From assembly GCA_900312665.1 (NCBI GenBank), contig ONZQ02000015.1, forward strand, positions 930,001 through 994,000: 64,000 bases of DNA, read 5' to 3'. The notes beneath the pieces were generated by a model. The model saw only the letters and a list, made by a program, of their open reading frames with translations. It did not search any database and had not been told where the DNA came from. Below, piece after piece: positions 24,701-35,123 of this stretch. This DNA is from Cephalotrichum gorgonifer. Lineage: Eukaryota; Ascomycota; Sordariomycetes; Microascales; Microascaceae. A program made the position numbers and the translations under genes. The first letter of the stretch is position 1, and the number at the start of each line of letters is the position of its first letter.

Positions 24701-25769
24701 GACCCGCCGTACATAACAATCTTCAGCTCCCGTAGGAGATCGATTCCCTCCGCCGTCTCCGCCAGAAGCTTGAGCGCGTAGGGTACGCCGTAGAAGATCT
24801 CGAAGTTGTACCTGCCCAGGATGGTGGTGAGGTAGTCCCTCGTCAGGGGGAGGTCGGCGTTGTAGAGGTAGATGGGCTTGCAGGAGTGGATGGCGCGGAA
24901 CATGTTTGAGATGCCGTGGTTGTGGAAGAGGGGGAGGGTGATGAAGGCCTTCATGTCCATGTGCATAGCGTAGTTGGCCACCGCCGACTTCTGCGGCTGG
25001 TAGATTGGTTTTGGGAGCCCCGTGGAGCCTGGGAGAGTGTCAGTAGTGCCCGGAATTGAATTGAGGTAGAAAGGCGGCGGGGCATGAGTGCGGTTAGATA
25101 CATACCGCTAGAGTGGATGATCCAGACGTGGTAGCCCGTCTCGATCTCTGTGTCGAGGTGCTCGGTGAGATTCGTGTCCGCGTGGACCTCAATCGGGAAG
25201 TTGTAAGAGGAGCCCGTGGCGATCTCCAAGACGCCTAGTCCGGGCACCGCCTTCTGGGAGGCACCAGCCGTCTCCGCATGCTTAGGGTCGTACAGTAGGA
25301 AGCTGGCGCCCGTGGACGTGAGCAGGTTGTCCACCGCCTCCTGCGTTATCCGCGTCGACAGGAACAGCACCGTATGTCCGAGCTTGGTCAGGGCGAGTAT
25401 GCTGACCAGGTAATCCAGGTTCGAGGGGCCAATGATGGCCACGACGCTCGGCTTCTCGGCCGAGCTGGTCCGCGGGGGCGCGTGCGCCTGGTAGACCTTC
25501 GCGACCCTGTAGGCGAACACGTCCAGCTGCTGCATGGTGTAGTCGACATATTCGACGCCCGATGAGGGGTATGACACGACGACATGGTGTGGGTGTGTCT
25601 TCGCCCTCTTGCGTATTAGCTGGTCGACGGTCTGGACGTCGCTGTCGTCATTGTCGCCCAGGGCGGCCGCGGTAGGTGTGAGAGTGGCCAGGGGCTTTAC
25701 TGTGCCTGAAGATTCTGGTTGTGCGCCGGTGCTCGCGTGAGACACGAGGGCCGGTGCAGGTGATGACAT
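21789..25769 (-). CDS. NRPS-like A-T-R reductase with C-terminal gluconokinase domain
   Basis: There are four exons on the minus strand: 25769-25106, 25028-24632, 24531-23541 and 23474-21789. The phases close exactly and give 1,245 residues. ATG 25769 has a CCACC context; a longer in-frame start at 25844 is possible. Order: an adenylation domain (about 40-540) with HSSGSTG spanning the first splice site, PLFHNHG, HYGATE and TDKGSV; a thiolation domain with LGLDSLQ, carrier Ser about 605; a thioester reductase (from 685) with VVTGATGSLGG and YAQSK; and a complete gluconokinase-type kinase (about 1066-1245) with P-loop GPSGSGKS at 1072-1079, GDLLHS, GTPLDDKDR and SCSALKRKYRD. A-T-R enzymes activate a carboxylic acid, tether it and release an aldehyde with NADPH. 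The kinase is an unusual addition that could phosphorylate the substrate, the product or gluconate. Its divergent neighbour is an aldo-keto reductase. Confidence 0.88.
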
Positions 25770-26445
25770 GGTGGTGGCTTGGCAGGGGACGAATTTAATG
25801 TGTGGTAGGGGTGAAGATGCACCAGGAACATAGATGGACATCAAGTGTTGAAATGAGTGTCTTTATGGGAAGGAAGGCATGCAGCTTGACGTTTTAAGAA
25901 CGCCGATGCACGTACTTGTATCGGATCTTCAGTGCCTTCGCTTATCGACAGAGGACGCTAGTTTGTAGGAGAGTAAGTCAGCGGTATCGTACCTCGGGGT
26001 GATCTAGCCCGGATCCAGGCCGCTTATCCGCCCGGGAGAATGGGCCGGGCGGACATGGCAGGGTATATCCGTCAAAGGTTAAATAAAAGACGGAAAAGAA
26101 TCCGTCATCTCCGTATATGTGGGTCCCGCGGATCGGCGTTAGGCAAGCTAAGTTGACTCTTCTGGAATAGCCCCACCATTGCTCTCTGCCCCTCCATTCT
26201 GACTTGCCTGCGAGGAAACTGGTCGTCTACTTAAGTTCGTCTGATGTTAATGCTAGAAAACAGTCTTGTGCATTCTCACGAACTTTACAAGTTATACCAG
26301 TCTTCCGTCCTTCTCCTAGTCTCACAAGTCGCCACCCCCCTCTACCATACCTCTATCACCCTAGTGACTCTCTATACCCTATACTATCTTATACCACTTT
26401 AATACGCCACTCTACAATACGCTACGCCACCGCTACCCCACGACA
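25770..26445. promoter_or_regulatory. Shared divergent promoter of the NRPS-like and AKR genes
   Basis: These 676 bases separate the start codons of two head-to-head genes. They contain one striking palindrome (listed separately) and a pyrimidine-rich leader before the AKR start. No gene lies between. The arrangement allows joint regulation of the two enzymes. Confidence 0.55.
26027..26053. promoter_or_regulatory. Perfect inverted repeat with CGG-N9-CCG spacing (candidate Zn2Cys6 operator)
   Basis: TCCGCCCGG (26027-26035) and its exact reverse complement CCGGGCGGA (26045-26053) flank a nine-base spacer. The inner triplets form CGG-N9-CCG, the arrangement bound by many dimeric Zn2Cys6 regulators such as Gal4-type proteins with their own spacings. 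A Zn2Cys6 gene lies 1.6 kb away in the same gene group. The repeat is seen directly; the binding partner is inferred. Confidence 0.5.
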
Positions 26446-27545
26446 ATGCCTCTCCCAACCCACTTCACCCTCAACACGGGCGCCAAGATCCCCGCCGTGG
26501 GCTTCGGCACCTGGCAGGCCGCCCCCGACGCCATTGAGGCCGCCGTCGCAAGCGCCCTCGCCGCCGGTTACCGCCACATCGACTGCGCCGCCATCTACCG
26601 CAACGAGTCGGGCGTCGGCGCGGGCATCGCCAAGTCGGGCGTGCCCCGCGAGGACATCTTCATCACCGGGAAGCTCTGGAACACGAGGCACAAGCCCGAG
26701 GACGTGGAGGCGGCGCTAGACCAGACGCTAAAGGATCTGGGGACGGACTACCTTGACCTGTTCCTCATGCACTGGCCTGTGTAAGTTTGCATGTTTCTTT
26801 CCTCTCTGAGTTTAATAGTACCCCTTCGCGCCCCCCTTCCCTCTCCCCTCGTGACACAGTTGTCGGCATTATAGGTTCTGCACCGGTTACTAACGCGAAA
26901 GACAACAGCGCCTTCAAGTCTGGCACCAACAACTTCCCCCTCGAGCCCTCCGGCATCTTCGCCCTTGAGGACATCGACCCGGCCGTGACCTACGCTGCGA
27001 TGGAGAAGCTCCTCTCGACCGGAAAGGTCCGCGCCATCGGCGTCTCCAACTTCACGCAGCGCCGCCTCGAGGACCTCCTCTCCAAGACCACCGTCGTCCC
27101 CGCCGTCAACCAGATCGAGGCCCACCCCTACCTCCAGCAGCCCGCGCTCCTCTCCTTCTGCGCGGGCAAGGGCATCCAGGTCGCGGCATACTCGCCCCTG
27201 GGCAACAACCAGACCGGCGAGCCCCGCACCGTCGACGACCCGCTCGTCGCGGAGCTGAGCGAGAAGGTGGGCGTCGACAAGGGGCAGCTCCTCGCGTCGT
27301 GGGGGATCCAGAGAGGCACCGTCGTGCTGCCCAAGAGCGTCACGCCCAGCAGGATCGAGTCGAACCTCAAGGTGGCGGAGCTGCCTGCCGACGCGTACGC
27401 GGCGCTCACGGGCCTGGAGAGGAATAAGAGGTTCAACTGGCAGACGAGGTGGGGTTTCGATATCTATGAGGAGCTGGGCGAGGAGGAGGCGAAGAGGCTT
27501 GCGGCGGAGTTCGCAGCGGAGAATCTTGTAAAGTTTACTGCTTAG
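26446..27545 (+). CDS. Aldo-keto reductase
   Basis: There are two exons, 26446-26780 and 26909-27545. The 128-base intron has donor GTAAGT, and the phase rebuilds HWPVAF; the product is 323 residues. The catalytic tetrad is complete: Asp46, Tyr51 (HIDCAAIY), Lys76 (ITGKLW) and His109 (LMHWPV). The N-terminal VGFGTWQ, the central RAIGVSNF and the C-terminal VVLPKSVTPSRI cofactor loop are all standard for the family and favour NADPH. Closest types are the glycerol dehydrogenase/GCY-like and D-galacturonate reductase-like fungal AKRs. It reduces aldehydes or ketones to alcohols in the cytosol. It stands head to head with the A-T-R enzyme, whose expected product is an aldehyde, and ends 129 bases from the end of the regulator gene. 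Confidence 0.9.
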
Positions 27546-27674
27546 CTTAGGGATGGATAGGTGGATAGATATAGACGATGAAAGAAAAAAATGGGTCTGT
27601 TTATAGAGTGCATCGCTGCAGCGGAAATAAATGTTACAAACATTTAAACCATCCCCTTGCAGCGGAAATACAAG

Positions 27675-30232
27675 TTACAATGTATTTAAGCTGTCCCCTT
27701 GCGGTATTACCCATTGCATTGACGACATCTCGATCCCCATACCAATATACGGCCCGAATGCCTGAACGAGGAGAATGGGTTAATCCTAGAAGACCGTGTG
27801 GTAAGGGAGGAGTGCCAGAACCTACCGAAGAGTCAAGATCCAGCCAGTCTGTGGTCTGCCACGCGTCGAGGAGATTGGGGCCCATTTGGAATGACTGAAG
27901 GCCATCGTCCGCCATGGTAGCATCGTACCCCGTAGCCGGCGTGTAGTCCATCCCACCCATACCTGAGACCTGCGCATCCCACCCATTCATGGGAGCGGCA
28001 TCAGACACACCCACTGTTCCCCGTCCGGCGTGATCGCCCTCGAGATGCGGCGGCGGCGACGCATGCCTCGAGACCACCCTCCCCATCGCCTCCCTCCTAA
28101 ACTCCTCCAAGATCACCGCATATCTCCTACTCGGCGAGTTGGTAGCCGTGGCATTTGCTAGGTGGCGATGGCACCTACTCGCCAGCTCCAGCAGCCTCTC
28201 GTGGTCTAGCCTCACGCCCAGGCTCCCGCCCCTCCTCTTCTGCTGTATCTCCCACACGTACGTGACCAGCAGGGCGCAGAAGGTGACGTAGTGGGTCCAC
28301 CAGAAGGCGTGGAAGAGGGGTCCCTCGCGCGCGAGGCCGTCGACGGTCTCGAAGACGACGCGGGCGGCGCCGATGCACGAGGCGATCTGCGGCTCCGACG
28401 AGGCGCTGAGGTTGCCGAGGAGGAAGAGGCGGTTTGCGTGCATGACGGCATGGGAGTAGGCCATGCGGAGGACGGTGGACTGTCGGCGGAGGCTGGGGAT
28501 GAGGGAGGAGGGGTGGATGGAGCCGAGGTGAGGCGGGAGGGTGGAGCGCCAGTCGTGGAGCTTCGCGACGAGCCTGTGGGCGGCGGCCGCGCGGTCTTGC
28601 TCCGAGGTGGGGGTTATGGAGTAGACTTCTTTGGAGACCTGGCCGATGATCTGGGCGACCCTAGAGGACATTGTTAGTTATATTATATTGCACGCATTGC
28701 TTCTGCCACGTTGGATGAGGGGAGGGGGCAGTTGGGGTTGGAACGTACTTGGCGTGGAAGACGAGCGCATCGATGAGACAATCAGGTCCCGCGTCTCCAT
28801 AGTCATCGGTACGCTCCAGGGGACCCTGGGGCGTCATGAACTCGTCGTTTATACTCGCCGGGAAGTCCTGGTCGATGTCTTCGTCGTGGTAGTGCCGCGG
28901 CCGACCGAATATCACGCCGAGGTGCTGATCCAGGATATACGCGGCCCAGAACGTCCGCATCGAGCACTGCGACTGGATGTAGTCCAGCCCACCCGACGAC
29001 GGGTGCCTCTTCCGGTCCGGCCTGCGGTGCAGTCCCAGCGCCGATATTATCTGCACCACGTTGCCGAATGTATACCACGCCCTGTTCATGCGCGACGTGG
29101 TGAGGAGGTAGAGGACCTGTATCAGGCGTGCCTGTGCGGACTCGAGACTAGGGAACCCCGTCTCCGTCTCGGTCAGGTTGCTCGCCATCCCGAACAGTTC
29201 GTCCGCGCATATCCTCGAAGACGGCTCCGCGGTGAGGGCGCTGGACTTCTCGTGGTGGATCTCGGCGATGGCCAGGATGGTCAGGACGATGGCGGCGCGC
29301 GCCTTCCCGATGTCGCTCCACGCCGGCTTACCCACGCTGAGGTTCCACTCCAGCGTCTCGAGCCATGACGCGGCCGTCTCGCGGTGCAGGAACCGGTAAG
29401 TGGCGATGCACACATCGAAGTACAGCGCCAGAAGGGCGCGCGACCGGGCGCGGTCCGGGACGGCTATCCGCTCGGGGCACTCGTCGCTGCACTGAGGGAG
29501 GGGCTTGTCGCCGGCCAGCGTCCATGGCTGCTGGAGGTGGAGGCGGTCGAGGGACGGGTCGGAGGGGCTGGTGGCCGTGTGCTGGCGCGACAGGCGGGTC
29601 CAGGCGCGGTGGAGGAAGGTCACGCCGGACGTGGGGTCGGAGACCTGGCCTTCGATGTTGGCCATATCGAGCTCGGGGGAGGCGCGGGAGGGCGCGGCGG
29701 TGGTGGTGGGTATGACTCGTTCCTTTGTGTCGGCAGGTCTCTCGGGCGGGACCGCTGTGTGCGATGGCCTTGGCGTGGGCGACGCGGAGGCGGAGAGGTC
29801 TCTCGGCTCCGTGGTGGGGCGGGAGAGGGAGGCAACGGCCATGCCGGGTGTCTTGGACGCGGACTCGCGCATCACGTCTGTCTCCTCAGAGGAGGGGCCT
29901 ATCGGGGGAAGTAGAGAGGCGGACGGGGGTGGGGTTGGCGGACGGCCCCTGGAGTACTTGGTGTCGTAGAGACATGGGCGGCCCTTGCGGACACACTTGC
30001 TGCAGGGTATCATGCCATCGCACTTGGACTTGCGCAGCTTGCACAGGTCACACGCGCGGCTGACCTTGACGGGATTCCTCCTGCGCCGGTGGGGTGTCGT
30101 CGCCTCCGCGCCCGGGGACGTCAGGAAGCGCTTCCGGGCAGAGTCACCACCTGTGGGCGATCCGGCGGTAGAGAGGTCTTGCGACCGTGGTGAGGCGGAC
30201 GGAGGGTCCGGCGTCACGGAGGTGCCGAACAT
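27675..30232 (-). CDS. Zn(II)2Cys6 transcription factor with fungal-specific regulatory domain
   Basis: The preferred model has three exons, 30232-28749, 28660-27826 and 27761-27675, giving 801 residues. The binuclear zinc cluster has Cys 61, 64, 71, 77, 80 and 87 (CDLCKLRKSKC..CSKCVRKGRPC) and is preceded by a basic stretch (PHRRRRNPVK). A Pro/Ser-rich linker follows. The middle-homology regulatory domain is recognised by FWAAYILDQHLGVIFGRPRHYHDEDIDQDFP, and the C-terminus ends after an acidic DWLDLDSS motif. The last intron (27762-27825, donor GTAGGT, TTAAC before TTCAG) is inferred; without it the frame reads on to 27634. The gene is convergent with the aldo-keto reductase. It probably regulates the local gene group, but family membership alone does not give a target or inducer. 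Confidence 0.85.
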
Positions 30233-33033
30233 TGTCTGTGCTGTGTGGGCTTCTGGGTGGACTCCGAATGGTTGATCTTGGGAGGAACGGCGGGTCTTGC
30301 GGAATGACGGATAATATGTTTGGATTTCCGGCAGATCAAAGGAAATGGAGACGGAGAGTGGTATTTAAACCGCGGAGAAGTGTACATGACTTGACGGGAT
30401 TTTGCGGGGTAAAGTGCTTAGTTTCGCGCCAACACGGAATACGGGGTTAGACTGGGCGGAAAAGGTCGGGGAAGCGGCAGATCCAGCTCGCTGGAGCCGG
30501 CACGGACTTGGCGTCTCGTGACCAATGCCCATTGTCTACAGCCTCTCTCCAGGATATGAGTCGTCAACGAACGCATATTAGATTTTCTTCAACTCGTCGT
30601 GTCTAGGATTATAGAGAGACATATAGTACTTCAATGAGAATTACTGCCGGACTCCCCGGAAAAAAAAAGAAAACTTTGACGGATAACTTCCCTACCAAGG
30701 GTCGAACTTGGAATCTTCCGATTAACAGTCGGACGCCTTAACCATTTGGCCATAGAGAATTATATGTCTTCTGAATGTGACAGTCACAGAAACACGTGAC
30801 AGTTATTAACCATCCAATCTCATTGTCTGAAGCTTGGGCTTTAAAATTACATAATCCATCCTTACCCGTTTTTGGTACTGTATGAGAAACCAAAGAAACT
30901 GTTGGTTGCAAGGGCGATACAAGGAAGAATTGTTGCGAGACGCATTGTTCGGATGATAACATCCCATCGACTTCAGAGAGATACTACAGGTTGGGACAAA
31001 AAATCATGTCTAACCTTCCTCCATGAGCTACTACTGATCCCTATTTTTTGCCCATTACCAACCCAACCCAAGCATAACATAGAACTAGCAGGAAAACACG
31101 AGAACCGGAATTACTTCACATTTACCTCTCGTCTCAGGACGAAGATCAGCGACTCATATTGTCCACACGACATGTTTTGGGGAGCCATGAACCATATCCA
31201 TATATTCGCCCCCTGCCTTCCTCGAAGTCATATTCCACTCTGCTTTAACGTCCTGTTTGGGGCCTGCAGTCCCAGGATGGGGCACTTCCTGTCTCAGGTC
31301 GCGGAGCCACACCCTCCGCCGCTAGGATTCTATCCCGGCCAGCTGGGCCACGCTATGGGATGTTTTTTTTTTCACAGGATAATAGAAGAGGCAGAATCTG
31401 TACTGGGTAGGTCGGTACTACCAGCCACCCTGGTAATGCTCAGGAATGGCCGATCTATGATGCGCCGTCATTGGGGGCCAACGGATTGGACGGAAGCCAT
31501 TGCTTCCGGACCGGCGAGCTGTCCCTTGCAGCTGCATAATGCACCTGTGCCCCACCCCTCAGTCGCGGGGCCAAAGGCGTCGCTTTCAACCCCCCGTTTC
31601 GGAGAACGGAGCATCCTCCCTCGCCGATGGGACATGGCAGACACGGGGTATAGCCCAACATGGGAGTACCAAGCGCGTGAAGTGCATCATGAGAATTTCA
31701 TTGGAAAATATACTTGCGGAAGCGAAGCACAGACTTTGCGGGGGAGAAGGGAGGAAACGAAATGTGACGGGATATTTCAGCGAACGCCAACTCGGAGGAC
31801 TGGGGTAGGTAGAGCTAAATTTCGAGACTAACAATGCGACGGCGCGGACTTAGGCACTCGGGATGTCCTCGCGGAAGTTGGATGGGGCCACCTTGGGAGG
31901 CCCGGAGGGCGAGGGACACAATTACTTGTATATTGAATGCTCTACCCGGTCATGTTCTGTGCGAAACGCTGATTATATGCCTGCGCTTGCTTGTTTCACA
32001 CTATCATGGATCCCAAGGCTGCTACTATACTGGTACGGAACGTGGAGCCTTAACACCGTACCTGTGCGAGAGCTAGATTGGCCGCTGTTTTTCCACCCTT
32101 TCCCCCCGACTAACCAATGTGGCGGGATGGCCGCGGGGAATACCAAGTTGATGGAAACGAGGCCAAGAATCCGGGGAAACCTGTTTGCGCTGGCAGGGCT
32201 TGACTAGATTCATTCCCCAGCGGTATGGTACGTCTGATCGAACGAGAGTAACCAAATAGGGCTGCGGAGCTACCCCTCCCTAGCGCCTCAGCCCACTTGT
32301 GCCAAGCGTCGTCTCCCCTCCTACCCCAGACCCGATTTAGCCACGGAGGGTTGCATTCCATCTGAAGTCACCGCATGAGATAATAGTAAGCGCTATTCTA
32401 TCCATTCATCGACCGTGCGTTCCAGTGGTAAGACTGCATTATTTGTGCTCTGAACACTCGTAGAAGTCGTCGGACAGCTGCAGTGGACTAGGGGTGTGAA
32501 AGGCCCTTGCTAAGGGGTAAGTGGCGACTGGCGATCTACCTGTGTTTTCTCACCGTATGCCGCCTCAACTAATACTTTTCGTTCGCCCGCTAGGCCTAAG
32601 ACTAGGGTACCGAGGATCCGGTAGCCGGATCAGGATAGCTAACCCCGGTCCGTTTTTTTTTTAACCACTTTTGATGTGGAGATCTTCATTGATCAAGGCC
32701 GCCCTCCCCTTCCCTTCTCCCACAGACACTGTCCGCACCCATCCCCACCGCCAGGGGTGCAATATTCTCTGTTCAGATCGACCTGGATTCCTACCGGGGA
32801 CCCCGGACTTCAGCTCGCGCACAGGAGCCTTATTACAACACTGTAGCCTTCCTGTGTGGAGACGCACGCGGCTCAGATACTTTTCCCCGCTCTCGCATAC
32901 CTATTTTTCTCCATCGCAATCAGATCCCAGTTTACCTGGATCTGGCATTCAGACACGAGNACCCCCCCCCCTACCCCCCCCCCCCCCGGGTCTCCGCTTC
33001 GTTCGTACTTCACATGACGGGCACCACGTCGTC
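30233..33033. other. Intergenic, about 2.8 kb, containing tRNA-Asn
   Basis: Apart from the tRNA, no gene is supported. An open frame with its first ATG at 30953 runs to 31831 without a domain or obvious coding bias and is treated as chance. The promoter of the Zn2Cys6 gene (30233 to about 30450) contains a TATTTAAA box near 30361. One undetermined base (N) is present at 32960, next to long C runs. Confidence 0.5.
30687..30759 (-). tRNA. tRNA-Asn (GTT)
   Basis: The reverse complement folds as a cloverleaf. The acceptor stem pairs TTCTCTA with TAGGGAA. The D arm contains GCCAAATGGTTAAGGC. The anticodon stem is TCCGA/TCGGA around CTGTTAA, giving anticodon GTT. The T arm is CCAAG TTCGACC CTTGG. 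No intron is present. Confidence 0.92.
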
Positions 33034-34384
33034 ATGGCTGTCCACAAGCTTTGGCCTCGCACCCCCGAAAACCCCGAGTTCCCAAGTCTCGGGCCACATC
33101 TGAACCGCGTCATCTGGGCCCTGGCGGGCCTGGCGGCGCTCTTCCTCGCACTACGGATATATTGCAAGTTATGGAGGGGGAGAAAGTTATGGTGGGATGA
33201 TTACGCCCTCATCGCGAGCTGGGTATGGTGATTCGTCCTCCTTGATCTGGAGCGGGACGTGAAGCGGAGTGAAATTGTTACTTGTTTGGTGGGGATGAGG
33301 TCTTAGGCTAACCGGGACTTGTTCTGCTCTAGGTCGCCCTCGCGTCATCGACATCGCTACAGTCGGTAGGTGTCACTTACGGCCTCGGAATGCACTCTGT
33401 AGATCTTGGAGAGGAGTCAATCAGCAACATGTCCCTCTACTCCATGTGTGCCGGCTTCGCGTCGATACTCGCCGCGACTTGGAGTAAGTCCTCCTTCGCC
33501 ATATCGCTCCTGCGCATCACCAACGGCCGGACGAGGGTGTTCGTGTGGTTCATCCTCATCTCCGTGAACCTCATCATGGCGGCCAACGGAACGATACAGT
33601 GGGTCCAGTGCTGGCCGGTCTCGAAGCGGTGGCACTGGGAAATAGAGGGGTCTTGCTGGCCGGGAGATGTTGTACAGAAGTACAACGCGTTCGTCGCTGG
33701 TGAGTTCCGAACCCACACCCAGATTGTGCGCTGTATCAAGGAAGCGGTTCTTATTCTGATTTTCTTCATTATATAGCATATTCTGGATCGATGGATATAG
33801 TCCTCGCGCTGCTTCCGTGGAAGATTATCTGGTTCGGTACTATAAACAAGAAAGAGAAGCTAGGTGCGCTACTGGCCATGAGCTTGGGCATTTTGTAAGT
33901 TCTCAAGGAATTTATCGAGCCTTACCTCGATGCTTTTCACCTCGTAGGCCGAAGCTAACCAACTCGCTTGTGAAGCGCTGGAGTCGTGTCGTTTTTGAAA
34001 ATCAGGACCCTGTATGTCATTGGAGACGACACACGTGAGTAGACTCTTATCTTCCTCCCCTTCCTCCCTCTCCCTCCACTTCTTCTTGTTTTCTATTGCT
34101 AATGTAATGTAGAAACAACGGTCGACCTGTTCATCTTCGGAACGGCGGAGCCCGCGACTGCCATCATGGCCGCCTCCATGCCGGTCCTCAGACTCCTATT
34201 CGACCAGAACAAGCCGCAACCAGCAAGGTTCGTGGAGCTCTCCGATAAGGGGCGGTTGGCAAAGGCCAGCCCCCGGGCCAAGTCCGCCGGTTACGAGGGT
34301 ACTCTGCTAGTGTGGAATCCCGACGACGTGAACGATGCTACGTATGTCGTAGGGCCGCCGGGGCGGGTCGAGTGTCGGGTATGA
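33034..34384 (+). CDS. PTH11-like integral membrane protein, fungal rhodopsin-fold domain (receptor 2)
   Basis: There are five exons: 33034-33222, 33333-33699, 33777-33894, 33976-34034 and 34113-34384. The phases agree throughout and give 334 residues. It shares the family motifs LALRIYCK, WWDDYALIASW, WSKSSFAISLLRI, IQWVQCWPVSKRW, MDIVLALLPWK and KKEKLGALLAMSLGIL with the protein at 17598. Introns 1-3 fall at the same positions and phases (0, 1, 2), and exon 3 is 118 bases in both genes, so the two are paralogues; the 59-base exon 4 and the intron after it are extra here. The extracellular N-terminus is shorter (about 28 residues) and the C-terminal tail lacks the acidic block. The likely role is GPCR-like sensing at the plasma membrane, with an unknown ligand. 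A 30-base C-rich tract with an N lies just upstream. Confidence 0.85.
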
Positions 34385-35123
34385 TGATGATGTTTTGATA
34401 CCTCTCTATTTCCGTTTCTATTTTTTTTCGAACGTCTTCTCTTTTGTTCCGTTTCGCTTTTGTTGTTTTATTGCAAAATGGGTGGAGACGGGCGAGATGC
34501 ATGGCGACTGGAGTTTCGGAGGATATTGATGACAGTGGCTTTGGTTCTCTCTTGATTTCTAGGGTGGTGTTACATTGGATACTGGTTGCCTTGGTAAGGG
34601 CAGACGTCCTTCTACCTATCTATATGCTTGCTTTATTAGTATGTACGATTTCTCACACAACCTGCTCAAATTATGTAGGAAGTTTTGGCTCTCCAGAGGT
34701 ACGGAGGACAAGCCACAGCCTTCCGAGCTGTTCAATCAAGTCCTCTGGCTTTCCACGTGACGCCCAATCGGCCTCATGCCAGCCGAGCCGCCCTGTCTAT
34801 ATTCAGCTACCCCGCTCGATTGATAGGGAGAGTACCCGAAATCCATCTAGACCCTCGGATGATTAGGACCGGCCATACCGCTTTAGTCCTTGTCCGAATA
34901 CGCCTTGTACCAAAATCCTCATACATAGTTTGAATAGTCGTCTGCCAAACCTACACAGGCATCGCGAACTTCCCTCCTTTACCTAGTAGCATCGCCAGCG
35001 TTTCCGGCTGCTTAGACCATGTCAACGCCTGACTACACCTCCTAGTCCGATACTTATATTACAAACATCAGTCGCTCCACCATTAGGGGCAAAACGTCGT
35101 TGCACCCTCCCACGTACGCCAGA
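34385..35123. other. Intergenic, upstream of the HET gene
   Basis: No gene is recognised. It holds the 3' end of receptor 2 and the promoter of the HET-domain gene. Confidence 0.5.

Noticed and set aside
30953..31831. Long open frame of about 290 codons on the plus strand
   Set aside because: No domain, no signal peptide, uneven composition and no coding bias; other frames here are similar. Treated as a chance frame in non-coding DNA.
32400..32480. tRNA-like string (GTTCCAGTGGTAAGACTGC) near 32421
   Set aside because: No acceptor stem, no T arm with GTTCGA and no foldable anticodon arm; only a chance similarity to a D arm.
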